This document shows, piece after piece, positions 35,336 to 47,161 of a stretch of 64,000 nt of DNA. The position numbers and the translations under genes are program-made. Source of the stretch: Limnohabitans sp. 2KL-27 (GTDB taxonomy: Bacteria; Pseudomonadota; Gammaproteobacteria; Burkholderiales; Burkholderiaceae_C); contig NZ_CXOP01000002.1 in assembly GCF_001269345.1 (NCBI RefSeq), forward strand, positions 186,853 to 250,852. Reading direction: 5' to 3'. The notes beneath the pieces were generated by a model, which did no database searches, was not told the origin of the DNA, and saw only the letters and a program-made list of their open reading frames with translations. Within the stretch, counting starts at the first letter, position 1. Each line of letters begins with the position of its first letter.

Positions 35336-35432
35336 GATTTCATATGGCAATTTAGATGCGAACATCCGCATTGCGGTCCCCCCTGTCTCATCCTGGCAAA
35401 AGTTGAGGCTGTACAACACGGACAAAGCCTAG
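35256..35432 (+). other. Possible out-of-frame continuation of the EcoRII-N gene
   Basis: In the +1 frame the sequence overlapping and following the stop of the EcoRII-N gene reads AQDGNEYIEISYGNLDANIR and on to LRLYNTDKA before a TAG at 35430-35432. It looks protein-like. Either the gene suffered a frameshift between about 35256 and 35315, giving an original protein of about 178 residues, or this is the tail of an unrelated lost gene. There is no start of its own. Confidence 0.35.
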
Positions 35433-35508
35433 ACCGAGGGCAACCCCAAAAACGCCCCTACCGCATCAGCGATGATTGTTTAGCAGCACTCAAGCAGCCC
35501 CTCTCTGA

Positions 35509-36222
35509 GGGGGCAACTCGATGAACGGCGGCAAAAATCCGGTGTTGGGCGGTGACTATTTGCTGCTGGAGTTGATCACGCCCAGTCGGGCAGGCTCGAT
35601 CACGGGCAACGTGGTGGCCATCGAGCGGCAAGACGACAGCGGCGACAACCAATACCTACTGCGGGTGGTCACCAAGGGCCGCGATGGCCAATACATTCTG
35701 AAAGCCAACAACCCGGACTACGAAGACCTGACGGCCACCGACGACATGCGCACGCTCGCTCGCCTGCGCAACATCATCGATCCACTGGATCTGGCGCTCG
35801 GTGAGTCTTTCATGCGCGAAGACATTCCGGCGCTGTTTGGCGAGGCCTACAACCCCGGCAATTGGAATGTCGGCCATGTGGTGCTGGCCCAGAAAAAGGC
35901 GCACATCCTGCTGGTCACGCTCAACAAACAAGGCCGGGCTGATGAGCACAAGTACATGGACCACTGGATCGATGACACGCACTTTCACTGGCAAAGCCAG
36001 AACGCCACCGACCCGACCAGCAAACGCGGCAACGAAATCATCCGCCACGCCGCTTTAGGCATCGACGTCCACCTCTTTGTGCGCGACACCAAGCTGGCCG
36101 TCGGCAAGGCCGCACCATTCACGTACCACGGCCGGGTTCGCTACCAGTCGCACCAGGGCAGCAGGCCCATGAGCATTGTGTTTGGGCTTGATGCAGTGGT
36201 GGGCTCAAGCCCTCTTGATTGA
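35509..36222 (+). pseudogene. 5'-truncated S24-like / DUF3427 protein
   Basis: The open frame begins right after a stop at 35506. The codons before the first ATG (35521) read Gly-Gly-Asn-Ser, so that GNSMNGGKNPVLGGDYLLLE recreates the Ser-Met core of an S24/LexA-like domain. Thus coding sequence runs past the ATG and has lost its 5' end. The rest (YNPGNWNVGHV, ILLVTLNKQG, HFHWQSQNATDPTSKRG, APFTYHGRVRY) is a DUF3427 domain, normally the C-terminus of large helicase or HTH proteins. GC-rich codon use like the host contrasts with the AT-rich cassette before it. Translation from 35521 would give 233 residues. Confidence 0.75.
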
Positions 36223-36372
36223 ACAAGCCTTCACCTAAGCCCCCAGCTCTATGACAATTGCTGGCGGGGAGCTCTCCTCTGCTAAAGCACTCTGTATTGC
36301 CAAGATGGTATCCAGAGGGTATGATGCAAACTGGATCTGAACCCTGGCTCGTCTGGTCATTAGGATTCCACC

Positions 36373-36396
36373 GGGGCCCGCAAGGGCCCCTTTTTT
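36373..36396 (+). terminator. Intrinsic terminator after the DUF3427 remnant
   Basis: The hairpin GGGGCCC-GCAA-GGGCCCC is followed by TTTTTT on the plus strand. The stop codon of the ancestral DUF3800 frame, read on the minus strand, overlaps the T-run. Confidence 0.8.
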
Positions 36397-37156
36397 ATAG
36401 CCGCACGATATGCAATGGGTCTCTGGGCGATGCGTGTTTAGACACAATCGGGGCCAGACGACCAAAATAATTCTAGCCGGATTTCTTTTTCATATAGGCC
36501 GATGGCGCCAAGTGTTGATAGAGCAAAAAGGCCGTGACATCCACCGATTGAATGAAATACGAGTGGCTGGAGTCCCGGTAGTTCGGGTCTTCGATGATGG
36601 TTCTGATTTGCAGGTTGCGATAGCCTGATGTTTGCTGACTGGGAACAGGATTGAAGGCACGCATGCGTCGGAGCAGAGCGTTGAGTTTCTTTTCATCAGA
36701 TCGATCCGGGAAAAGCATGCCCATATCGTCCGGATTTCTCGGCCCCGGAAAATTCCTATGCGCCAGCGTGTTTTCAAACCGCTGAATCAATGCTTTCCAA
36801 GCGGCATCAAAAACATCGTACGTCGCAGGCTTATTGGTTTTGTCCACCACGACACAGATGAGGCTCAGATCCGGCATGCTTGCCAGCTTGTCTGCATAGC
36901 GGCGCAATATTTCAAGCCGCTGATGCTTGGGGATACGCACCAAACCACCTGGTTTGGAAAGCATGGGGCTTGCATGGATCTCTTCTCGGAGCTTGAGACC
37001 GAAATCGGTTTTTTGCTCTCTGCGAAAGGCAATCAGCTCATCAAGAGTTTGGCGCCATCGAAGTTCATGCAGAACAAGGCCCGTCAATACGAAATACCGC
37101 GTTGGCGAGCCAGTCAGGCCAATATCGCCACTTTCATCCACATACATCAAATACAT
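36395..37156 (-). pseudogene. DUF3800 protein gene interrupted by an amber codon
   Basis: Starts MYLMYVDESGDIG, the DUF3800 signature, with a GGGGAGG site upstream, and has the late SHSYFIQSVDVTAFLLYQHLAP segment. DUF3800 is thought to have an RNase H-like fold and is frequent in phage-defence regions. A TAG at 36473-36475 stops translation after 227 residues (…AYMKKKSG). Beyond it the same frame continues with NYFGRLAPIVSKHASPRDP and LHIVRL to a TAA at 36395-36397, the expected family C-terminus, where relatives have Gln (CAG) at the amber position. The full form would be 253 residues. The shortened protein might still be made. Confidence 0.8.
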
Positions 37157-37301
37157 GGTTCAAAGCCTCCCCAGGCTAGATGAGATGGCCGAAGCGCACC
37201 GGACTCTGAGGTCCTTGATGGTGTCTACTTCAGCGGTGTGATTGCAAGTACTTGATTCCTATCAGTTTTTTTCAAATTTCCGGATTCGGATGTGATAAGT
37301 C

Positions 37302-39968
<2,667 letters not shown>

Positions 39969-39990
39969 CTATGGCCGTAGGGCGCGGGCC

Positions 39991-41100
39991 TTAAATGCGC
40001 ATCGGCATCACCACGTATTTGAAGTTGTCGTTTTCGGGAATCGTGATAAGGGCCGAGCTGTTGGCGTCGGCCAAATCAATGCGGACCATGTCCTGGCCCA
40101 TGTTGCTGAGCACGTCGATGATGTAGGTGACGTTGAAGCCGATCTCGATGCTGTCGCCACCGTAGTCGATGTCGAGTTCGTCCACGGCTTCTTCTTGCTC
40201 GGCGTTGGTCGAGGCCACGCGCAGGCTGCCGGGGTCGAGGTTCAGGCGCACACCCTTGAACTTGTCGCTGGTCAGGATGGCGGTGCGCTGCAAGCAAGAC
40301 AGCAGGGCTTGGCGGCCCAGGGTCAAGTTGTTGCTGTGGCCCTTGGGGATGACGCGGTTGTAGTCGGGGAACTTGCCCTCGACCAGCTTGGTCACGAACT
40401 CCATGCCGTCAAAGCTGAACTTGGCCTGGTTGTTGGCGAATTGCATCTCGATCGCGCCGTCGGCATCCGACAGCAAGCGCTGCAGCTCGAGCACGGTTTT
40501 GCGCGGCAGGATGACTTCTTGTTTGGTGGGCACTTCGACGTCGAGTGTGGCGGCCGTGAAGGCCAGGCGGTGGCCGTCGGTGGCGACCAGGCTCAGGCGC
40601 TTGCCTTCGGCCACAAACAGGATGCCGTTGAGGTAGTAACGGATGTCGTGCACGGCCATGGCAAACGAGACCTGCCCCAGCAATTGCTTGAGGGTTTTTT
40701 GCGGCACGCTGAACACGGGGCCAAAGCTGGCGGCTTCTTGCACCAGCGGAAAGTCTTCCGCAGGCAAGGTCTGCAAGGTGAACTTGGACTTGCCACCCTT
40801 CAGGATCAATTTGGCTTGCGACGATTCAAGGCTCACTGTTTGGTCGGCCGGCATGGTGCGCAGGATGTCGATCAGTTTGCGGGCGCCCACCGTGGTGGTG
40901 AAGTCGCTTGGGTCGCCGTCCATCTCGGCCGTGGTGCGGATTTGGATTTCCAGATCGCTGGTGGTCAGTTGCACCGCATGGCCCGTTTTGCGGATCAGCA
41001 CGTTGGCCAGCACAGGCAGGGTGTGGCGGCGCTCAACAATGCCGGACACGGATTGCAGGACCGACAGCAATTTGTCTTGGGTGGCCTTCAGGACGATCAT
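39991..41100 (-). CDS. dnaN: DNA polymerase III beta subunit (sliding clamp)
   Basis: 369 residues, three repeated clamp domains. It begins MIVLKATQDKLLSVLQSVSGIVERRHTLPVLANVL and ends with the classic YVVMPMRI (hydrophobic binding groove residues near the C-terminus). It forms the ring that tethers polymerases to DNA. It lies 167 bp downstream of dnaA, in the usual order. Confidence 0.98.
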   Translation of the reverse strand: MIVLKATQDKLLSVLQSVSGIVERRHTLPVLANVLIRKTGHAVQLTTSDLEIQIRTTAEMDGDPSDFTTTVGARKLIDILRTMPADQTVSLESSQAKLILKGGKSKFTLQTLPAEDFPLVQEAASFGPVFSVPQKTLKQLLGQVSFAMAVHDIRYYLNGILFVAEGKRLSLVATDGHRLAFTAATLDVEVPTKQEVILPRKTVLELQRLLSDADGAIEMQFANNQAKFSFDGMEFVTKLVEGKFPDYNRVIPKGHSNNLTLGRQALLSCLQRTAILTSDKFKGVRLNLDPGSLRVASTNAEQEEAVDELDIDYGGDSIEIGFNVTYIIDVLSNMGQDMVRIDLADANSSALITIPENDNFKYVVMPMRI

Positions 41101-41267
41101 TTGTCTACCTTTGGTGGTTTTTTTCAGGCGTCAGCCCAGAATGGGCGAATGGATGCAAACAGGGTACATTTTCGCCGTTTTTCGGCTGTTTTTTCGCCCA
41201 AAACCCCCGATGGGGCATTCTTTTGCCGCGGATCGGCCGAGGTGTTGGTGGGGGCAAAAAACAGCCA

Positions 41268-42668
41268 TCAGCCCTTGAGCGTCTGCTCCAGCACGTGCAG
41301 CTGCTGGTTCAATTCGGTCATTTGCTGGCGCTCGGCGTTGATTTTTCGCACGGCGTGCAGCACGGTGGTGTGGTCGCGACCGCCAAACAGCTCACCGATT
41401 TCGGGCAGGCTCTTTTGGGTCATTTCCTTGGCCAGGTACATGGCAATCTGGCGCGGGCGTGCAATGCTGGCCGGGCGCTTCTTGCTGTACATGTCGGCGA
41501 CTTTGATCTTGTAGTAATCGGCCACCGTTTTCTGGATGTTTTCCACGCTGATCTGGCGGTTTTGGATCGACAGCAGATCCCGCAGGGCGTCACGGGCCAG
41601 CTGGATGGAGATTTCCTTCTGGTTGAAGCGCGAATAGGCCAGGATCTTGCGCAGCGCCCCTTCCAGTTCACGGACGTTGGAGCGCACGTTTTTGGCCACA
41701 AAAAACGCCACCTCTTCGGGCATTTCACTGCCTTCGCTGATGGCTTTGTTGATCAAAATAGCCACCCGCATTTCGAGCTCGGGCGGCTCCATGGCCACCG
41801 TCAGGCCCGAATCAAAGCGCGAAACAAGACGCTCGTGGATGTCGGCCAAGCCCTTGGGGTAGGTGTCGCTGGTCATCACGATGTGCGATTTTTTGGCCAG
41901 CAAGGCCTCAAAGGCATTGAAAAACTCTTCTTGCGTGCGGTCTTTGTTCGCAAAGAACTGCACATCGTCGATCAACAGCAGATCGAGCGAGTGGTAATGC
42001 TGCTTGAACTCGTCAAAAGTCTTGCGTTGGTAAGCTTTAACCACATCCGACACAAACTGTTCAGCGTGGATGTACAAAACCTTGGCCTCGGGGCGGTCGG
42101 CCAGCAGCTTGTTGCCGATGGCGTGCATCAGGTGGGTCTTGCCCAGACCGACGCCGCCGTAGATGAACAAGGGGTTGTACAGGTGCCCGGGCGAGCCCGA
42201 CACATGCATGGCCGCAGCTCGCGCCATGCGGTTGGCCGTGCCCTCGACCAGGTTGTCAAAGGTCAGGGCGGTGTTGAGTCGGCTGCGGAAGGTGTTGGTG
42301 GCGGGCTCTTCGGGCAGGTCGATGGGCTCGGGGCCGTTCTCCATCGACGATGGCGTGGACTGACGCGAAGGCCTGGAGCCACCATCACGAGGAGTAAGCA
42401 CTAACTCTATTTGAACAGGATGACCCTGAAGGCTTTCCAAAAGAGCGGCCAGACGACCGGCGTATTGGGCCCGGATCCAGTCGAGTTTGAAGCGGTTGGC
42501 GACAAACAGCGTGAGGCGCTGCTGGTCCTCCGAGATCTGTGCGGTCAGGGGTTTGATCCAGGTGTTGAACTGCTGCTCGGGCAGCTCACGGGACAGCTCG
42601 TCCACGCAAGCCTGCCACAAGGCCTGGCCGGCATCCATCTGAAATTCTGGGGGGAGTCCCTCGGACAT
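41268..42668 (-). CDS. dnaA: Chromosomal replication initiator protein DnaA
   Basis: 466 residues. Domain I (about 10-90: [22 protein letters not shown]), a variable linker, the AAA+ domain with Walker [16 protein letters not shown] and Walker [10 protein letters not shown], and the domain IV DNA-binding signature [16 protein letters not shown]. It starts replication at oriC by melting the adjacent AT-rich DNA. The gene lies next to a consensus DnaA box at 42734-42742. Confidence 0.98.
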   Translation of the reverse strand: MSEGLPPEFQMDAGQALWQACVDELSRELPEQQFNTWIKPLTAQISEDQQRLTLFVANRFKLDWIRAQYAGRLAALLESLQGHPVQIELVLTPRDGGSRPSRQSTPSSMENGPEPIDLPEEPATNTFRSRLNTALTFDNLVEGTANRMARAAAMHVSGSPGHLYNPLFIYGGVGLGKTHLMHAIGNKLLADRPEAKVLYIHAEQFVSDVVKAYQRKTFDEFKQHYHSLDLLLIDDVQFFANKDRTQEEFFNAFEALLAKKSHIVMTSDTYPKGLADIHERLVSRFDSGLTVAMEPPELEMRVAILINKAISEGSEMPEEVAFFVAKNVRSNVRELEGALRKILAYSRFNQKEISIQLARDALRDLLSIQNRQISVENIQKTVADYYKIKVADMYSKKRPASIARPRQIAMYLAKEMTQKSLPEIGELFGGRDHTTVLHAVRKINAERQQMTELNQQLHVLEQTLKG

Positions 42669-42909
42669 GTTGTATTTATTTTTTGTGGACAGTTGAGAGA
42701 AAAAATGGCTGTGAAATGAAGCTTATCAAGAGCTTATCCACATGCCGAATCGGGTTCGCCAAGGCATCATAAACCACATCTGCAGTGGATGGCGTCAGTA
42801 TTCACCCGATGTTCTGAAAACGGCTTTATTTGCCGACCGCCCGAAAGTTTGCGATAATCTTGGGTTTCGCCCAACGCTGATCCATGGCATTGGGCACAAA
42901 GGAAGAGTT
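42669..42909. other. Probable chromosomal origin region (oriC) between dnaA and rpmH
   Basis: The 241-bp divergent gap starts AT-rich (TTGTATTTATTTTTTG at its dnaA end) and contains a perfect DnaA box TTATCCACA at 42734-42742. A poorer one lies on the minus strand near 42686-42694 (TGTCCACA core), and TTATCAAGA is at about 42723. It also carries the promoters of dnaA and rpmH. The gene-strand switch occurs here. Few boxes are visible, so part of oriC could lie elsewhere. Confidence 0.6.
42734..42742 (+). promoter_or_regulatory. Consensus DnaA box
   Basis: TTATCCACA, an exact match to the high-affinity DnaA box, in the dnaA-rpmH gap. Confidence 0.8.
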
Positions 42910-43044
42910 ATGAAACGCACCTACCAACCATCCAAGACACGTCGCGCCCGTACCCACGGCTTTCTGGTTCGCATGAAAACCCGTGGTGGCCGCGCCGTGA
43001 TCAATGCACGCCGCGCCAAAGGCCGCAAGCGTCTGGCTGTCTAA
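42910..43044 (+). CDS. rpmH: 50S ribosomal protein L34
   Basis: 44 residues, [18 protein letters not shown] followed by the basic tail [11 protein letters not shown], an almost invariant protein. Preceded by a GGAAGAG site. First gene of the rpmH-rnpA-yidD-yidC-mnmE cluster. Confidence 0.98.
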   Translation: MKRTYQPSKTRRARTHGFLVRMKTRGGRAVINARRAKGRKRLAV

Positions 43045-43111
43045 TGACTTTTCAACCGTCTGGCTGTGGCCTGACGCCACTGCAGGCGGTTGATTCCAGG
43101 GTTTGGCCATC

Positions 43112-43549
43112 GTGCAGCGTTTGAAGACACGCCCACAATTTCAGGCCGCCCTGGCGGGTGGAACGGTCTCGCGCACTGCGCATTTTGCGCTGCATCGCCT
43201 GACATTGACCCGCCCTTCGGACACCCCCTTGGCGCCAGCCGAACAGGTCGGGCCTGCACCTTCACAGGAGCAGGCCCTTTTTGTCTTGTTTGACGTTTGG
43301 CTGGGGGCCATGGTGCCCAAACGCTGGGCGCGTCGCGCCGTCACGCGCAATGCCATCAAGCGCCAGATCTACAACGTGAGCGAGCGCTTTGGTGATCGCC
43401 TGCCTGTGGCTGCCCATGTGGTGCGTCTGCGCACGACTTTTGATCGCCAACAATTCATCAGCGCCACCTCCGAGCCCCTGAAGCTGGCGGTTCGGCAGGA
43501 GCTGGAGCAATTGTTTGAACGCGCAGTTCGTCCCGAGGTGCGCACATGA
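43112..43549 (+). CDS. rnpA: Ribonuclease P protein component
   Basis: Protein subunit of RNase P, which matures tRNA 5' ends. 145 residues. The conserved RNR-type motif is KRWARRAVTRNAIKRQIYNVSER. I pick the GTG at 43112 (QRLKTRPQFQAAL), with AGGG about ten bases before it; the TTG at 43103 lies too close to that site. A non-conserved insert around residues 33-55 (TRPSDTPLAPAEQVGPAPSQ) is longer than in E. coli. The stop overlaps yidD as ATGA. Confidence 0.95.
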   Translation: MQRLKTRPQFQAALAGGTVSRTAHFALHRLTLTRPSDTPLAPAEQVGPAPSQEQALFVLFDVWLGAMVPKRWARRAVTRNAIKRQIYNVSERFGDRLPVAAHVVRLRTTFDRQQFISATSEPLKLAVRQELEQLFERAVRPEVRT

Positions 43550-43821
43550 TCATTCAACGTGTGTTGATGGGTGTGGTGCGCGGCTACCGCTTGCTGCTGA
43601 GCCCTTGGCTGGGGTCATCGTGCCGATTTGAGCCCACCTGCTCGGCCTATGCCTTGCAAGCCTTGGCGCTGCACGGTGCAGCCAAGGGCAGTTACCTGAC
43701 CGTTCACCGTCTGGTGCGTTGCGGCCCTTGGTGCAAGGGCGGCCACGACCCCGTTCCCACACAAGCCTTGCGCTTGTTCTCTGATTTGTTATCCCCTACT
43801 TCGTCAAAGAAGACCCCATGA
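43546..43821 (+). CDS. yidD: Membrane protein insertion efficiency factor YidD
   Basis: 91 residues with the family motif LGSSCRFEPTCSAYALQAL and later RLVRCGPWCKGGHDPVP. It assists YidC-dependent membrane insertion. Overlaps both rnpA and yidC by four bases. Confidence 0.96.
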   Translation: MIIQRVLMGVVRGYRLLLSPWLGSSCRFEPTCSAYALQALALHGAAKGSYLTVHRLVRCGPWCKGGHDPVPTQALRLFSDLLSPTSSKKTP

Positions 43822-45500
43822 CTGATATCCGCCGCACCATCCTTTGGGTGATTTTTGGTTTTTCCATGGTCCTGCTGTGGGACCAATGGCAGCTGCACAA
43901 CGGCCACAAGGCCACGTTCTTCCCCAAGCCAGAAGCGGCCACCGCCGCTGCCGCACCCGCCGCAGCAGCCAGCGCCAATGGCGTGCCTGCGGCGTCTGCT
44001 GCCGTGACCGCAACGCCAGGCCAGGTGCCCAGCTCTGCGCCCGCCGCCTCGGTCACACCACGCGAGAAGATCGAAGTGTCCACCGACGTTCTCAAACTCA
44101 GCTTTGACACCGAAGGCGGCTCTTTGGTGCGCACCGAGTTCACACGGCACGCCGACTTTGTGGACACCAGCAAGCCTTTTGTCTTGCTCGACCAAAGCAG
44201 CAGCCGCGTTTACATGGCGCAAACAGGTTTGATCGGCGGTGACTTTCCGACGCACAAGTCGCCCATGAAGTTCAGCGGTGAGCGCAGCCTCAAAGACGGC
44301 CAAAACGAGTTGACCTTGCGCTTCGAGTCCGATGTGCAAAACGGCGTGAAACTGGTCAAGACCTACACCCTGCAGCGCGGCAACTACGCCATCGGCGTCA
44401 AGCACGAAGTGGTCAACACCGGCACCACCAACGTGTCACCGCAGCTGTATTTGCAACTGGTGCGTGACGGCAACAAGCCCGCTGGCGAGTCGTCTTTCTA
44501 CTCCACCTTCACTGGCCCCGCCGTTTACACCGAGGCCAAAAAGTACCAGAAGGTCGAGTTCAGCGACATCGAAAAGAACAAGGCCGAAATCGACAAGACT
44601 TCGCCCAATGGCTATGTGGCCATGGTGCAGCACTACTTTGCATCCGCCTGGTTGTTGGCCGATGGCATTCAACGCGAAAACTTCGTGCGCAAGGTCGACA
44701 CCAACCTCTACGCCGTGGGCATGATCACGCCCCTGGCCGATCTGGCGCCCGGCCAGTCCAAGACCGTGAGCACCCAGCTGTTCAGCGGTCCTCAAGAAGA
44801 AAAAGTGCTCGAAGCCTTGGCCCCTGGTCTGGACTTGGTGAAGGACTACGGCTGGTTGGCCATGCTGTCCAAGCCTTTGTACTGGTTGCTCGATAAGCTG
44901 TTTGGCTTCATCCAGAACTGGGGCTGGGCGATCGTGGCGCTGGTGTTGCTGCTCAAGATCGCTTTCTATTGGCTCAATGCCAAGGCGTATTCGAGCATGG
45001 CCAAGATGAAGGCCATCAACCCCAAGATCATGGAAATGCGCGAGCGCCTCAAAAACGATCCGCAAAAAATGCAGCAGGAGATGATGCGCATTTACCGCGA
45101 AGAAAAGGTCAACCCCATGGGTGGCTGCTTCCCGATCATGGTTCAGATCCCGGTGTTCATTGCCCTGTACTGGGTGTTGTTGTCCAGCGTCGAGATGCGC
45201 AACGCGCCTTGGGTTCTCTGGATCCATGACCTCTCGGCACCCGATCCGTATTTCATTCTGCCTTTGGTGATGACCTTGACCACCTTGCTGCAGACCGCGC
45301 TCAACCCCGCGCCACCGGACCCGATGCAAGCCAAGCTGATGTGGTTCATGCCGCTGATCTTCTCGGTGATGTTCTTCTTCTTCCCAGCCGGCCTGGTGCT
45401 GTACTGGATCACGAACAACATCTTGTCGATTGCCCAGCAGTGGATGATCAACACCCGCATGGGTGTGCCACCGCAGTTCAATCTGCCCAAGTTCAAGTAA
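43818..45500 (+). CDS. yidC: Membrane protein insertase YidC
   Basis: 560 residues, Oxa1 superfamily. One N-terminal membrane helix ([14 protein letters not shown]), an Ala/Pro-rich linker, a large periplasmic beta domain and then five helices with the cytoplasmic hairpin [20 protein letters not shown] segment ([20 protein letters not shown]). Inserts and folds inner membrane proteins alone or with SecYEG. A terminator follows. Confidence 0.98.
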   Translation: MTDIRRTILWVIFGFSMVLLWDQWQLHNGHKATFFPKPEAATAAAAPAAAASANGVPAASAAVTATPGQVPSSAPAASVTPREKIEVSTDVLKLSFDTEGGSLVRTEFTRHADFVDTSKPFVLLDQSSSRVYMAQTGLIGGDFPTHKSPMKFSGERSLKDGQNELTLRFESDVQNGVKLVKTYTLQRGNYAIGVKHEVVNTGTTNVSPQLYLQLVRDGNKPAGESSFYSTFTGPAVYTEAKKYQKVEFSDIEKNKAEIDKTSPNGYVAMVQHYFASAWLLADGIQRENFVRKVDTNLYAVGMITPLADLAPGQSKTVSTQLFSGPQEEKVLEALAPGLDLVKDYGWLAMLSKPLYWLLDKLFGFIQNWGWAIVALVLLLKIAFYWLNAKAYSSMAKMKAINPKIMEMRERLKNDPQKMQQEMMRIYREEKVNPMGGCFPIMVQIPVFIALYWVLLSSVEMRNAPWVLWIHDLSAPDPYFILPLVMTLTTLLQTALNPAPPDPMQAKLMWFMPLIFSVMFFFFPAGLVLYWITNNILSIAQQWMINTRMGVPPQFNLPKFK

Positions 45501-45518
45501 ATCCCCATCCATTCAAAG

Positions 45519-45541
45519 GGCCGCGCAAGCGGCCTTTTTTT
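45519..45541 (+). terminator. Intrinsic terminator after yidC
   Basis: Stem GGCCGC / GCGGCC with a GCAA loop and seven T residues. Despite it, mnmE starts only 30 bases further on. Confidence 0.85.
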
Positions 45542-45570
45542 GCTTCACCCAGCCTCCATCTGACACCGCC

Positions 45571-46983
45571 ATGCTCGCCCGCCATCAAGAACCCATCGTC
45601 GCCATCGCCACCGCACCCGGTCGCGGCGCGGTGGGCATCGTGCGGGTGTCGGGTCGCCATCTGTCACCGCTGATCCAGGCGCTGTGCGGGCGTCCTCTCA
45701 ATGCCCGCGAAGCCACCTACCTGCCCTTTGCCGACGCCGATGGCAGCCCGATTGACCACGGCTTGGCACTGCACTTTGTGGCCCCGCATTCGTTCACAGG
45801 CGAAGACGTGCTGGAGCTGCAAGCGCATGGCGGGCCGGTGGTCCTGCAGCTGCTGGTGGCGCGTTGCCTGCAAGCCGCTGCCGAAACGGACCCCGTCACC
45901 GGCTTGCCCCGTTTGGCCGGATTGAGGGTGGCGCAGCCGGGTGAGTTTTCCGAGCGCGCATTTTTGAACGACAAGATCGATCTGGCGCAGGCCGAAGCGA
46001 TTGCGGACTTGATCGATGCCAGCACCGAGGCCGCCGCTCGCAGCGCGAGCCGGTCATTGGCGGGGGACTTTTCCAAAGAAATTCATGTGCTGCGCGATGC
46101 CTTGATCCACCTGCGCATGCTGGTCGAAGCGACCTTGGACTTTCCAGAAGAAGAGATTGATTTTTTGCAAAAGGCCGATGCGCAAGGACAACTGTCGCGC
46201 TTGCAGACCGCCTTGATGACGGTGCTGGGCAAGGCCCGGCAAGGCGCTTTGCTGCGCGAAGGCATCAAAGTGGTGATTGCGGGCCAACCCAATGCAGGCA
46301 AGAGTTCGCTGCTCAACGCGCTCGCCGGAGCGGAGCTGGCCATCGTCACCCCCATTGCGGGCACCACACGCGATGTGGTCCAGCAAACCATCCAAATCGA
46401 AGGCGTGCCCCTGCATGTGATCGACACCGCCGGACTGCGCGAAGGCGAGGGTGTGGACGAGGTCGAGCAAATCGGCATTGCACGCGCCTGGGGCCAGATT
46501 GAAAACGCCGATGCGGTGCTTTTTTTGCACGACCTGACTCGCTTGGGCCAAGCCGATTACGACATGGCCGATCAAGACATTGCCGCCGCCCTGCAAAGCC
46601 GATTGCCTGCCAGCGTGGCGGTGATTGATGTGTGGAACAAGTCCGATGCCGCCCCAGTTTCTGGTGAACGCTCGGGTTTATCCCTCTCGGCCCGAACCGG
46701 CGAAGGTCTGCAGGCGCTGCGCCAACAATTGCTGCAGCACGCCGGTTGGCAGCACGCCAGCGAAGGCCTGTACATGGCCCGCGAGCGCCATGTACAGGCG
46801 CTGCACCGGGTCAGGGAGCACCTGGCGTTGGCGGATGCACATTTGGCCGCGCAAGCGCAAAACCTGGACCTGCTGGCCGAGGAGCTTCGCCTGGGTCAAA
46901 ACGCGCTCAATGAGATCACAGGCGAGTTCAGCGCCGACGATTTGCTGGGCGTGATTTTTTCGAGTTTTTGCATCGGCAAGTGA
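45571..46983 (+). CDS. mnmE: tRNA modification GTPase MnmE
   Basis: 470 residues. With MnmG it makes the 5-carboxymethylaminomethyl group on U34 of tRNAs. N-terminal folate-binding domain with [20 protein letters not shown]; the inserted G domain has [12 protein letters not shown] (G1), TTRD (G2), DTAGLRE (G3) and NKSD (G4); and the C-terminal CIGK tetrapeptide with the catalytic Cys is present. The start is the ATG of [10 protein letters not shown]. Confidence 0.97.
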   Translation: MLARHQEPIVAIATAPGRGAVGIVRVSGRHLSPLIQALCGRPLNAREATYLPFADADGSPIDHGLALHFVAPHSFTGEDVLELQAHGGPVVLQLLVARCLQAAAETDPVTGLPRLAGLRVAQPGEFSERAFLNDKIDLAQAEAIADLIDASTEAAARSASRSLAGDFSKEIHVLRDALIHLRMLVEATLDFPEEEIDFLQKADAQGQLSRLQTALMTVLGKARQGALLREGIKVVIAGQPNAGKSSLLNALAGAELAIVTPIAGTTRDVVQQTIQIEGVPLHVIDTAGLREGEGVDEVEQIGIARAWGQIENADAVLFLHDLTRLGQADYDMADQDIAAALQSRLPASVAVIDVWNKSDAAPVSGERSGLSLSARTGEGLQALRQQLLQHAGWQHASEGLYMARERHVQALHRVREHLALADAHLAAQAQNLDLLAEELRLGQNALNEITGEFSADDLLGVIFSSFCIGK

Positions 46984-47016
46984 GCCAAGGCCAGGCCCTG
47001 AGCCTTCGGCAGCTGT

Positions 47017-47042
47017 GGATACCCGCATGCGCGGGTATGACA
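47017..47042. repeat. REP-like palindromic element
   Basis: GGATACCCGC-ATGC-GCGGGTATGACA: an 8-bp stem (ATACCCGC / GCGGGTAT) with a four-base loop and the GGAT/ATGAC flanks typical of the small intergenic repeats common in beta- and gammaproteobacteria. Only one copy is seen here. It may also act as the 3' end of the mnmE transcript. Confidence 0.5.
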
Positions 47043-47161
47043 AGCTGGGCATGACAGACACAACCCACAATCGCTCAGGGAAAGCCCCGAAAAGGTCACG
47101 CCTGTGACTCTCTGGCCAAGTCATAAGGCACAAGATAGGTGTTTTGCCGACACCCCTTGCC

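Noticed and set aside
36235..36360. Minus-strand frame of 41 residues (MTRRARVQIQF...)
   Set aside because: Very short, no neighbour logic, and partly overlaps a region between two broken genes.
36290..36375. tRNA-like fragment that could mark an attachment site
   Set aside because: No cloverleaf or 3' CCA-type end could be folded by eye; no integrase nearby.
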